Source: Micrococcales bacterium
GTDB taxonomy: Bacteria; Actinomycetota; Actinomycetes; Actinomycetales; Dermatophilaceae
Assembly (NCBI GenBank): GCA_030452775.1
Contig: JAKDLQ010000070.1
Location: 1-10,147, forward strand
Reading direction: 5' to 3'
Length of the DNA: 10,147 nt
Numbering within the stretch: the first letter of the stretch is position 1; every line of letters starts with the position of its first letter. The notes below the pieces were generated by a model. It was not told the origin of the DNA. It saw nothing but the letters and a program-made list of their open reading frames with translations, and searched no databases. Positions 1 through 6,480 of this stretch are shown here, piece after piece. The translations under genes were made by a program, and so were the position numbers.

Positions 1-1
1 C

Positions 2-106
2 GCCCCGGCGGACAAGCCAACCTCGGCGCCCGGCAAGACCGCCGCCGCGTCGCCCGCCACGACCTCGGCCCCGGCCGACAAGCCCGCCGCAGCCAAGGAC
101 GCCTGA
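2..106 (+). CDS. C-terminal tail of an unidentified Ala/Pro/Lys-rich protein (5' truncated)
   Basis: An open frame enters from the left edge and ends at a TGA at 104-106. The 34 visible residues are almost only Ala, Pro, Lys, Thr, Ser and Asp. The hexapeptide APADKP occurs at visible residues 1-6 and 23-28, and TSAP occurs twice, so the tail is a low-complexity, internally repeated, probably disordered extension. Codons end almost entirely in G or C, as expected for a real gene here. Such tails are found on many actinobacterial proteins (ribosomal proteins, chaperones, nucleoid proteins), so the tail alone does not identify the protein. No domain is visible. The stem-loop at 244-272 lies 138 bases after the stop and could end its transcript. 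Confidence 0.6.
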   Translation, partial: APADKPTSAPGKTAAASPATTSAPADKPAAAKDA

Positions 107-492
107 GCAGTCGGGGCCTTTGCTGGCCACCTTGGGGGCGGGAGAAGTGGGGTGGCTGGCCGGTGACGTCGGGCGTGCTTGGTGCTGTGAGCCCGGTCTT
201 TTCACCCCAGTTCTCCTGCTCCTGTCATCGCATCCGATAGGCACGCTCCGCTAACGGATAGGTAGCGGGGCGTTTGCCTGTGCTCCGCCGATGGGCTCCG
301 GCGAATCCCTCAGGACCGGGCTACACGCATGACCGACGCAGTCAGCGCGCCGCCAAGGTACTCGGGCAGGTCCTCGGGCACTCCTGCCTTGGTGCACCGC
401 GTCGTCGGCGAGACGGTGGCTGCTGTCTACCCAGCAAGGTGGCCGTCGAGGTCGAGCACCTGGGCGAGTTCTACTTCCGGTCCAACCGCCGC
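107..492. other. Gap with no supported gene
   Basis: This stretch lies between the truncated first gene and the 3' end of the minus-strand ORF ending at 493. Short open frames exist on both strands, but none has a convincing ribosome binding site or a recognisable product. The only clear structure is the stem-loop at 244-272. A weaker GGCC/GGCC hairpin lies at about 114-127, just after the first stop. The 21 sense codons after the TGA at 493-495, read on the minus strand, look somewhat protein-like (see findings). Confidence 0.5.
244..272 (+). terminator. Strong stem-loop, possible intrinsic terminator
   Basis: CGCTCCGCTA (244-253) pairs with TAGCGGGGCG (263-272) over ten positions, nine Watson-Crick and one G-U, with a nine-base loop. 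Three T follow at 273-275. The stem is stable but the T tract is short, which is common for actinobacterial terminators. It would end transcription of the gene whose stop is at 106. It could equally act on the minus strand, downstream of the ORF ending at 493. Confidence 0.45.
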
Positions 493-912
493 TCACGCAG
501 CCGCGGCCTGGTCTTCCTGCGGGTCCTTCAGCTGGTGCTGCGATCCTGAGAAGCGTTGGGGAGCCTCCATCAGCGTGACGCGATGTCCGAGGTTGACCAA
601 GGCGGCTGCGTGCCGCGTCCCGTGCCACACGCCCGATGTCCAGGATCGAGGCGGCCGCGGCCCGAAGCCGGCGCAGACGCGAGCTGCGGGTTTGTTGACC
701 GTGGTTCCTAGGAGCGTAGCGATGCTCGTGCGGAGCTCGCCGTGCGCCTCGAGGTAGTCCCGGGAGCCGACAGCACGATTGCCCGCACCATTGCGTTTCG
801 GCCGGAAGGCCTCGTCGATGAGGGGCACCAGGACGCGTGCCTCACCGGCGTCGAACACGTAGGTCGTGTCCTGGCTCAGCACCTCGGCTGCGTCGTCGGC
901 TTGGTCGGCCAT
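493..912 (-). CDS. Unrecognised 139-residue protein, possibly with a degraded 3' end
   Basis: I do not recognise this protein. The ATG at 912 is strongly supported: the minus strand reads AGGAAGGAG, then CGAG, then ATG. The first 90 or so codons are rich in third-position G or C and give an ordinary soluble sequence, including YVFDAGEARVLVPLIDEAF near residues 18-36. No signal peptide or membrane segment is visible. The last 50 residues are less regular (SWTSGVWHGTRH, then LVNLGHRVTLMEAP) and end in a Gln/Ala run. The frame after the TGA stays protein-like for another 21 codons, so the ancestral gene may have been longer and this copy truncated. It stands alone, with no operon partner. The coding call is fairly sure; the function is unknown. 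Confidence 0.55.
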   Translation of the reverse strand: MADQADDAAEVLSQDTTYVFDAGEARVLVPLIDEAFRPKRNGAGNRAVGSRDYLEAHGELRTSIATLLGTTVNKPAARVCAGFGPRPPRSWTSGVWHGTRHAAALVNLGHRVTLMEAPQRFSGSQHQLKDPQEDQAAAA

Positions 913-1371
913 CTCGCTCCTTCCTGCCGATTCTGGCAGCCTCTTCGGGCAATGAATGATCTCAGGGACTCATTGATCCAAGTCTGCTTGGGCGCCGAGA
1001 CACAAGGCGGATGCGCGAGAGTGTCTTTGTGGGCGGAAGGACGTGCGCGCTCGTCGGTATGTCCGGACGTCATAGTGGTCTTGTCCGCGTGCCCCGGGCC
1101 AGTACCGACGGATTCGCACGGGTGATCCATACGCTCGTGGCAGCGGGAGAGCATCATGTTCCACCCACTGCTGTCCCGAGCCCTTGTCGGGCACAGGTGG
1201 GCCAGTGGCGCAGACTAGGCACCGGCCCAATTCGGCAGGCCCAAACGGGGCAGGTGTTGGGGGCGTTACCGGACACCCTGGCCTCCCGACACGCCGGGAC
1301 CCGGTCTTCGCACCCGCGCATGATGAGCGGGGCGCGGCCCAGCGGCATACGGCAGCGTCCTTGGTCTGTGC
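913..1371. other. Gap of about 460 bases with no supported gene
   Basis: This stretch lies between the start of the unknown minus-strand ORF and the 3' end of the ribonuclease D gene. Several overlapping frames of 80-130 codons are open on both strands. Their translations are Arg/Pro/His-rich, resemble no family I know, and lack consistent third-position G/C bias or good ribosome binding sites. An imperfect hairpin lies at 1172-1195 (CCCGA/TCGGG core, 1175-1191). The 13-mer AGCGGCATACGGC at 1341-1353 also occurs in the convergent intergenic region near 6164 and 6325. The promoter of the 912 ORF should lie within about 100 bases above 925, but I could not place it. Confidence 0.5.
917..925 (-). 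promoter_or_regulatory. Strong Shine-Dalgarno site for the ORF starting at 912
   Basis: Read on the minus strand, AGGAAGGAG is followed by a four-base spacer (CGAG) and the ATG at 912-910. It is the clearest ribosome binding site in the window and the main reason to believe this otherwise unrecognised ORF is translated. Confidence 0.7.
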
Positions 1372-2616
1372 TCAACGAGAGACGGGGTGCTCGTCGATCG
1401 AGCGGGCGATGAGCGGCGCGGCGAGGGTCGTCTGCCAACGGCGCGCCCCCATCGCCTGGAAGGCGGACGCGACGTCCTGCGTCGACGCCTCGGCGGGCCC
1501 GTCCCAGAGGTAGCGGCGCAGCAGGTCGGGGCTGAGGATGTTGGCGATAGGCACGGCGATCTCCTCGGAGAGGGCCTGGAGCAGCTCACGGCTGCCGGCG
1601 AGGCGTGCCGCCGCCACCGGGTCCCGGTCCGTCCATGACTTGGCCGGGGGCGGGCCGATCGACGGCGTGGTGACCGGAGGCAACTCGGCCTCCGGCAGCC
1701 GCAGGGTGGCGTCGATGGCCGGGATTATGGCGGGTGCGGTGCGCCGGATGGAGCGCCGCAGGCGCGGATCCGACGAGCCGACGGTTGTCGGCGCGGTGGT
1801 GGCTCGGTGATGCGCCAGCGCGAGTTCGACGATGGCCGCGTCGGGCAGTACCCGCCCGGGTGCGGTGTCCCGTTGCTCGGCGATCTCCTCCCGCACCTGC
1901 CAGAGCGCTCGGACGATCGCGAGGCCGCGGCGAGTGCGGACCCGGTGCACTCCCGATGTGCGGCGCCACGGATCGACGCGCGGAGCCGGTCCGGTGAAGT
2001 CGAGCAGCGCCTCGAACTCCTCGGCAGCCCAGCCGTCCTTGCCCTGGCTCGCGAGGTCGTCGGACACGGCGTCACGCAGATCCTCGAGCACCTCGACGTC
2101 GAGGGCGGCATAGAGCAGCCACGACTCTGGCAGCGGTCGAGTCGACCAGTCGACGGCCGAGTGCTCCTTGGCGAGCGTCAGGCCGAGGTAGTGCTCCACC
2201 ATCGTCCCGAGCCCGACTCGGGGAAGCCCGGCGAGGCGACCCCCCAACTCCGTGTCGAAGAGGCGACGAGGGCGCATGCCGAGCTCGGCCAGGCACACGA
2301 GGTCCTGCGTGGCCGCATGGAGGATCCACTCGGTATCGCCGATCGCTACCCCGACGGGGGTGAGGTCCGGGCATGCGACGGGGTCGATGAGCCACGTGCC
2401 CGCCTCGCGACGACGCAACTGCACCAGGTAGGCGTGCTGCCCGTAGCGGTAGCCCGATGCGCGTTCGGCGTCCATGGCCACCGGACCGGATCCGGCTGCG
2501 ATCGCCGATGCGGCTCGCTTCATTGCGGACTCGTCGGCGACAAGTGTTGGGCGCCCGTCGGCCAAGGTGGTGAGGGGGGTCAGCCCCGGATGTTCGCTGG
2601 TAGTGGGTTCGGTCAC
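1372..2616 (-). CDS. rnd: Ribonuclease D-like 3'-5' exonuclease with HRDC domain
   Basis: This is a 414-residue DEDDy-superfamily exonuclease predicted to trim RNA 3' ends (tRNA or other structured RNA) in the cytoplasm. Exo I is MDAERASGYRYGQ, with metal ligands Asp49 and Glu51. Exo II is HAATQDL, with Asp105. The DTELGGRL segment lies near 121-128. The KEHS...DWSTRPL block is at 150-162, and Exo III has Tyr169 and Asp173 in YAALDV. Residues of about 220-300 fit an HRDC domain, and the remaining C-terminus is the longer tail typical of actinobacterial members. The start is GTG at 2616, whose bases overlap the TGA of the upstream DUF3000 gene (GTGA, 2613-2616). With only a weak Shine-Dalgarno, translation is probably coupled. 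All catalytic residues are present. The family call is secure; the exact RNA substrates are inferred. Confidence 0.93.
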   Translation of the reverse strand: MTEPTTSEHPGLTPLTTLADGRPTLVADESAMKRAASAIAAGSGPVAMDAERASGYRYGQHAYLVQLRRREAGTWLIDPVACPDLTPVGVAIGDTEWILHAATQDLVCLAELGMRPRRLFDTELGGRLAGLPRVGLGTMVEHYLGLTLAKEHSAVDWSTRPLPESWLLYAALDVEVLEDLRDAVSDDLASQGKDGWAAEEFEALLDFTGPAPRVDPWRRTSGVHRVRTRRGLAIVRALWQVREEIAEQRDTAPGRVLPDAAIVELALAHHRATTAPTTVGSSDPRLRRSIRRTAPAIIPAIDATLRLPEAELPPVTTPSIGPPPAKSWTDRDPVAAARLAGSRELLQALSEEIAVPIANILSPDLLRRYLWDGPAEASTQDVASAFQAMGARRWQTTLAAPLIARSIDEHPVSR

Positions 2617-3203
2617 CGGCGCTGTCCCGGAAGTGGCACGACACCATCGGGCAGCGGCGGGATGCCCGCAATCGTGGCGAGCATGTCGGTCCAGGCCCGC
2701 AGGTGCTCGGCTATCTCACCACCCGTCGGGGTCCATGAGGCGCGGATCTCCATCTCGACGCTCGGCTCACGGTCGGCGAGGCCGGCGAAGCTCTCGGAGA
2801 CGACGCGCGTCACCGTGCCCGCTTCGGCGTCCCAGGCCAGGTCACGATCGGCGAGAGAGTCCATCAGCCAGGACCACCCCACGGCGCCGAGCATGGGATC
2901 GCCCGAGAGCTCGGGCTCGAGTTCGGCGCGGGCGAAGGTCACGACACGCCACTGCCCGCCCCAGGCCTCCGGTGCGGAGGGGTCGTGCAGCACAACGAAC
3001 CGGCCGGTCGCCAGGTCTTCCTCGGGATCGGCGGGATCGATGACGTCGGCCGTGAACGCTGCTGCGTGCGGTGCGATCCGCGTGGGTGCCGGCACCTCGG
3101 TGATGCGTAACTCCGCCCGCAGGCGGACCTCGCGCAACGCAGCCACGGAGCGGTCAAAGCCCGCGCCGCTCGAGCCGGGCGCCATCATTCTCGTCTGCAC
3201 CAT
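2613..3203 (-). CDS. DUF3000 domain-containing protein
   Basis: This 196-residue protein matches the actinobacterial DUF3000 family: an N-terminal AALREVRLRAEL helix, a GRFVVLHDP segment near 88-96, GAVGWSWLMDSL near 127-138, and a C-terminal helix before IAGIPPLPDG. The family has no known activity. No signal peptide or membrane segment is visible, so it is probably cytoplasmic. It is the first gene of the minus-strand pair with ribonuclease D and overlaps it by four bases. Being next to ribonuclease D and divergent from hemE is, to my knowledge, common in actinobacteria. The start is uncertain: ATG at 3203 has no Shine-Dalgarno, and GTG at 3200 or ATG at 3188 or 3185 are alternatives. A TACCCT hexamer ends three bases before ATG 3203 and six before GTG 3200, so a leaderless transcript is possible. 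Confidence 0.88.
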   Translation of the reverse strand: MVQTRMMAPGSSGAGFDRSVAALREVRLRAELRITEVPAPTRIAPHAAAFTADVIDPADPEEDLATGRFVVLHDPSAPEAWGGQWRVVTFARAELEPELSGDPMLGAVGWSWLMDSLADRDLAWDAEAGTVTRVVSESFAGLADREPSVEMEIRASWTPTGGEIAEHLRAWTDMLATIAGIPPLPDGVVPLPGQRR

Positions 3204-3249
3204 GTGAGGGTACGCCGCGCCGGATCGGTATGCCGGTAGGCACGCCGAC

Positions 3250-3375
3250 GCCGTGGCCGAGACGGCGGGCCGAGCGGGGGGCCGAGTCGATGGTCGATGC
3301 CGCGGTCGAGGTGATGGTCGGGGCCGTGGTCGAGACGGCGGCCGGCGCCGTGGTCGCGGCTGTGGTCGAGACGGG
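3250..3375. repeat. Degenerate repeat of GCCGTGGTCGAGACGG units in a divergent promoter region
   Basis: Variants of GCCGTGGTCGAGACGG begin at 3250, 3299, 3323, 3347 and 3359. The copies at 3323 and 3359 differ at two of the first sixteen bases or fewer. The 3347 and 3299 copies are partial matches (GCCGTGGTCGCGG and GCCGCGGTCGAGG). The last four starts are spaced 24, 24 and 12 bases apart, so the array has a 12-base register. It fills most of the gap between the divergent DUF3000 and hemE genes. Plus-strand translation of the array gives a Val/Ala/Glu repeat (AVVETAAGAVV type), but the HemE family ends well downstream of it, so I treat it as non-coding. Confidence 0.6.
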
Positions 3376-3412
3376 GGCGGTGCTCCGCAGGCTGCATGGC
3401 AGGATTGGCCGG

Positions 3413-4477
3413 GTGCCGACCACCGACTCTGCCCCCATGCGCGCTGCCCAGACGCGCGGTAGCAACCTGGTGCGGGCAGCGCGCCGGGAGCCGGTCGATC
3501 GCACCCCGGTGTGGTTCATGCGACAGGCCGGCCGATCCCTGCCCGAGTACCGGAAGCTGCGCGAGGGCATCGCGATGCTCGACGCGTGCGTGAGGCCTGA
3601 CCTCGTCATCGAGATCACGCTCCAGCCGGTGCGTCGACATGACGTCGACGCCGCGATCTTCTTCAGCGACATCGTCGTGCCGCTCAAGGCGATCGGGGTC
3701 GACCTCGACATCGTCCCCGGCGTCGGGCCCGTCATCGCACATCCGATCCGCGAGATGCGCGACCTCGATCAGCTCGTGCCGCTCACCGAGGCGCACGTCT
3801 CCTTCGTCACCGAAGCCGTCCATGGACTGGTCGCCGAGCTGGGGGACACTCCGCTCATCGGCTTCGCCGGTGCTCCCTTCACGCTGGCCTCCTACCTCAT
3901 CGAGGGCGGGCCCTCGAAGAACCACGAGCGGACCAAGGCGCTGATGCACGGGGACCCGGTGCTCTGGGACGCCCTGTGCGAGCGCCTCGCCCAGATCTCG
4001 GGCGCCTTCCTGCGGGTGCAGGCCGAGGCCGGGGCGAGCGTGGTCCAACTCTTCGACTCATGGGTTGGTGCCCTGCCTCGCTCGGACTATCTCCGGTTCG
4101 TCCAACGCCATTCCACCGTGGCGCTGGCCACCGTGGCGGATCTCGACGTGCCGCGCATCCACTTCGGAGTGGGCACCGGCGAACTGCTCACCATGATGGG
4201 AGAGGCCGGCGCCGAGGTCGTCGGCGTCGACTACCGGGTCGAGCTGGCCGATGCCATCGAGCGACTCGGTGGCGGCTACGCCGTCCAGGGCAACCTCGAC
4301 CCGGGACTGCTCTTCGCGCCCTGGGAGGCGCTGGATCGCAAGGTCCGCGAGATCGTCGAGGCAGGAAGGAGCGCCCCGGGACATCTCTTCAACCTCGGTC
4401 ACGGGGTGCTGCCCGACGTCGACCCCGATGTCCTCACCCGGATCACAGCGCTGGTCCACGAGGTCTCAGCCCGCTGA
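3413..4477 (+). CDS. hemE: Uroporphyrinogen decarboxylase
   Basis: HemE removes four carboxyl groups from uroporphyrinogen III to give coproporphyrinogen III in cytoplasmic haem synthesis. From GTG 3413 the protein has 354 residues, the usual family length. The substrate-binding RQAGR motif places Arg37 and Arg41, and IFFSDIV gives Asp86, in the same positions as in well-studied homologues. Tyr161 lies in GFAGAPFTLASYLIEGG, Ser216 in LFDSW, and His330 in FNLGHGVLP. The frame is open from 3230, but the extra 61 residues are an Ala/Val/Arg-rich readout of the repeat array and match no HemE. GTG 3413 has AGGA at 3401-3404 with an eight-base spacer; ATG 3437 has none. The stop overlaps the murJ start (TGATG), so the two are translated as a coupled pair. 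The hemG/hemY and hemQ genes often found next to it in actinobacteria are not here. Confidence 0.96.
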   Translation: MPTTDSAPMRAAQTRGSNLVRAARREPVDRTPVWFMRQAGRSLPEYRKLREGIAMLDACVRPDLVIEITLQPVRRHDVDAAIFFSDIVVPLKAIGVDLDIVPGVGPVIAHPIREMRDLDQLVPLTEAHVSFVTEAVHGLVAELGDTPLIGFAGAPFTLASYLIEGGPSKNHERTKALMHGDPVLWDALCERLAQISGAFLRVQAEAGASVVQLFDSWVGALPRSDYLRFVQRHSTVALATVADLDVPRIHFGVGTGELLTMMGEAGAEVVGVDYRVELADAIERLGGGYAVQGNLDPGLLFAPWEALDRKVREIVEAGRSAPGHLFNLGHGVLPDVDPDVLTRITALVHEVSAR

Positions 4478-6153
4478 TGGCGACGGTGTCGCTGGCACGC
4501 TCGAGCCTGACGATGGTCGGGGGGTCCGTCGCCTCACGCGTCCTCGGCACGGTGCGCGCCGGCCTGCTCACCGCGATCATCGGGGCGGACGCGGCAGCGG
4601 ACGCCTTCTCCCTCGCCAACACGCTGCCCAACGTCCTTTACATGCTGGCCGCAGGCGGCATCATCAATGCCGTTCTCATCCCCTCGCTCTCTCGTGCCAT
4701 GAGGCTTGAGGACCGCGGACAGGAGTTCACGGACCGCGTGATCACGGTCGCGTTGAGCGCGATGCTGGTGCTCACCATCGTCGTGACCGCCGGTGCCGGA
4801 GTCTTCGTCTGGCTGCTGGCCGGTAGCCGGACTCCACAGTTCACGACCTTGGCCGTCGCCTTCTCGCTGATCTGCCTGCCGCAGATCTTCTTCTACGGAG
4901 TCTTCGCCCTCCTCGGCCAGATCCTCAACGCCAGAGGGCAGTTCGGAGCGTTCGCGTGGGCGCCCTTCGTCGCCAACGTCGTCGCGGTTGCCGGGTTGAT
5001 CCTCTTCATCGTCGCCTTCCCCGATCCCGGGCTCACGGACGCGAGCGGGCAGCACCTGCCGCGGCCCCCCGAGGCGTGGACCGCGCCGATGGTCTGGCTC
5101 TTCGCGGGCTCGGCGACGCTCGCAGTCGTCGTCCAGGCGCTGTGGCTCATCCCGGCGCTGCGACGGCAGGGCTTCCACTACCGCCCGCGGTGGGGATTGC
5201 GAGGAGTCGGGCTCGGTGGGGTCAGCCGGCTCGCCCTCTGGGCCTTCGCGGGGCTCGCCGTCTCCCAGTTGTCGTTCTTCGTCACGCAGATCGCCCTCAA
5301 CAATGCCGCGGGGAAGTCGCAACCGGAGCAGCTCGTCGGGGGTCCCGCGGTCTACGGGATCGCCTTCACCATCTTCATGCTGCCGCACGCCTTCGTGACC
5401 GTGTCGATCATCACCGCCCTCTTCCCGAGGCTGTCCTTCGCCGCCGCTGACGGCGACGTGGAGCGGCTCAAGGCGGACTTCCGGCGCGGCATGGTGCTTC
5501 CGATGGTCGCCAACGTGCCGACGATGGCGCTCGTCATGGTCACGGCCGGGCCGGTCGTCGCCCTGCTCAACCCGGGCCTGTCCCAGCGGTCGATCGACCT
5601 CGCTGCGGCGATTCTCGTCATCATGATTCTCGGGGTTGTCCCCTTTGGCATCGACCTGCTCTGCTATCGGCTCTTCTTCGCCCTCGAGGACGGACGGGCG
5701 CCCTTGGTCATGCAGGTCGCCCTGACCCTCGTGGCCATTGCCGCCGGTGGCGTCACCTTCCTCGTCGCCCCGGCATGGGGCGTCGCCGTGATGGCGGTGG
5801 GCCAGACGCTGGGCAACACCGTCAGCTCCGGTATCGGCCTCGTCAAGGTCCGCCGCCGACTGGGTCGGCTGGGGCTCTCCTCCGTCGTCGACTCCGCTGC
5901 TCGGATCGGGGTCTCGGCCGCGGTGGCCGGCGTCGTGGCCTGGGGGGCCCTGACCGTCGTGTCGCCCGTGTTGGGATCGCCGGGCGAGAGCGGCGGGATG
6001 ACAGTCGTCGAGCGAATCGTCACCAGTGCCATGGTGCTTGGCCTCGTCGGCCTGGTCTTCGTCGTCGTCTATCTCGTCGCCGCGCACGCAGCGCATGTCC
6101 GCGAAGTACGTGACGTGGCGGACCTCGTCCGGCGCAAGTTCTCGCGCGTCTGA
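4477..6153 (+). CDS. murJ: MurJ/MviN-family lipid II flippase
   Basis: This 558-residue MOP-superfamily integral membrane protein is predicted to move lipid II across the membrane for peptidoglycan synthesis. Hydrophobic segments recur along its length, consistent with about 14 helices. The N-terminus carries the family signature SRVLGTVRAGLL (Arg21, Arg27), then ADAFSLANTLPN with Asp42. Where Escherichia coli MurJ has Arg52-Arg53, this protein has Tyr55-Met56 (NVLYMLAAGG), which resembles what I recall of other actinobacterial members. The C-terminus ends in a basic tail, VRRKFSRV. ATG 4477 shares its A with the hemE TGA, so initiation probably depends on ribosomes finishing hemE. The frame is open further upstream (from 3976), but that part is a shadow of hemE. 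It could be a MurJ paralogue, not the essential copy; the sequence cannot decide. Confidence 0.92.
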   Translation: MATVSLARSSLTMVGGSVASRVLGTVRAGLLTAIIGADAAADAFSLANTLPNVLYMLAAGGIINAVLIPSLSRAMRLEDRGQEFTDRVITVALSAMLVLTIVVTAGAGVFVWLLAGSRTPQFTTLAVAFSLICLPQIFFYGVFALLGQILNARGQFGAFAWAPFVANVVAVAGLILFIVAFPDPGLTDASGQHLPRPPEAWTAPMVWLFAGSATLAVVVQALWLIPALRRQGFHYRPRWGLRGVGLGGVSRLALWAFAGLAVSQLSFFVTQIALNNAAGKSQPEQLVGGPAVYGIAFTIFMLPHAFVTVSIITALFPRLSFAAADGDVERLKADFRRGMVLPMVANVPTMALVMVTAGPVVALLNPGLSQRSIDLAAAILVIMILGVVPFGIDLLCYRLFFALEDGRAPLVMQVALTLVAIAAGGVTFLVAPAWGVAVMAVGQTLGNTVSSGIGLVKVRRRLGRLGLSSVVDSAARIGVSAAVAGVVAWGALTVVSPVLGSPGESGGMTVVERIVTSAMVLGLVGLVFVVVYLVAAHAAHVREVRDVADLVRRKFSRV

Positions 6154-6163
6154 CGCACACTTT

Positions 6164-6337
6164 GCCGTATGCCGCTCAGCCGCCGGGCGGGGTGGAGCCC
6201 CCTCAGGCGGTGCGTCGGATGAAGCCCACGAGCCGATCGACGATCCGCCTGCCGGGCTTCGGTGCGCGGGATCCACTCGTCGGGGTGGCCGCGCAGGAGG
6301 TCACGCCAGGATCGAGCCGGTGTCAGCGGCATACGGC
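6164..6337. repeat. 13-base inverted repeat GCCGTATGCCGCT / AGCGGCATACGGC
   Basis: GCCGTATGCCGCT at 6164-6176 is the exact reverse complement of AGCGGCATACGGC at 6325-6337, enclosing 148 bases. A third exact copy of the second arm lies at 1341-1353, just beyond the 3' end of the ribonuclease D gene. Twelve of the thirteen bases recur inside the FAD oxidase gene at 8697-8708. Confidence 0.6.
6180..6210 (+). terminator. Nested hairpin after murJ, possible terminator
   Basis: CCGCC (6180-6184) pairs with GGCGG (6206-6210), and inside it GGGG (6189-6192) pairs with CCCC. It begins 27 bases after the murJ stop, where a terminator is expected. There is no T tract after it, so the call is weak. Confidence 0.35.
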
Positions 6338-6380
6338 CCGCCCGCGGGGTTGATATTGCTCGAGGGGTGCTCTTGGTGCT

Positions 6381-6404
6381 CGTGGGGAGCGATATAACCC
6401 CCGC
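6381..6404 (-). terminator. GGGG/CCCC hairpin downstream of the aldehyde dehydrogenase gene
   Basis: CGTGGGG (6381-6387) can pair with CCCC(C)CG (about 6398-6404) around a ten-base AT-containing loop. It lies about 80 bases beyond the stop of the minus-strand aldehyde dehydrogenase gene. Stability is modest and no U run is visible on the transcript, so this is only a candidate. Confidence 0.25.
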
Positions 6405-6448
6405 GCCAACACGGATCGTCGCCCTCGGTACATATCGTGGTCCTCGGC

Positions 6449-6480
6449 ACGGATCGACGGATCGACGAATCGACGGATCG
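6449..6480. repeat. Four tandem copies of the octamer ACGGATCG
   Basis: ACGGATCG occurs head to tail at 6449, 6457, 6465 and 6473; the third copy has one change (ACGAATCG). A fifth copy stands alone at 6411-6418. The array ends three bases before the stop codon of the aldehyde dehydrogenase gene (6484-6486), in non-coding sequence. Confidence 0.85.

Noticed and set aside
274..757. Plus-strand open frames at 274-549 and 329-757, considered as transposase or integrase remnants
   Set aside because: No DDE, HUH or tyrosine recombinase motif was seen, no terminal inverted repeats flank them, and part is antisense to the better-supported minus ORF starting at 912.
1110..1119. GTGCGAATCC on the minus strand, similar to a tRNA T-loop
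   Set aside because: The invariant T is replaced by G. No acceptor stem, anticodon arm or D-arm could be folded around it.
970..1438. Overlapping open frames on both strands of the 913-1371 gap
   Set aside because: Their translations are low-complexity Arg/Pro/His-rich, they overlap each other in several frames, and none has a convincing ribosome binding site.
1807..3207. 466-codon plus-strand open frame across the ribonuclease D and DUF3000 genes
   Set aside because: It is a shadow frame of two recognised minus-strand genes and its translation shows no domain.
3976..4476. 167-codon in-frame extension upstream of murJ
   Set aside because: It lies inside hemE in another frame and is Arg/Pro/Gly-rich. 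The murJ family start fits ATG 4477 with the TGATG overlap.
4534..6276. 580-codon minus-strand open frame antisense to murJ
   Set aside because: It is Asp/Glu/Arg/Gly/His-rich, as expected when a high-GC gene is read in the opposite frame. It has no family resemblance and covers a well-supported membrane protein gene.
6069..6332. Minus-strand ORF in the murJ 3' region, beginning MPLTPARSWRDLL
   Set aside because: The first 20 or so residues look protein-like, but there is no ribosome binding site, the rest is Arg-rich, and it runs into murJ. A remnant of a lost gene is possible but not supportable.
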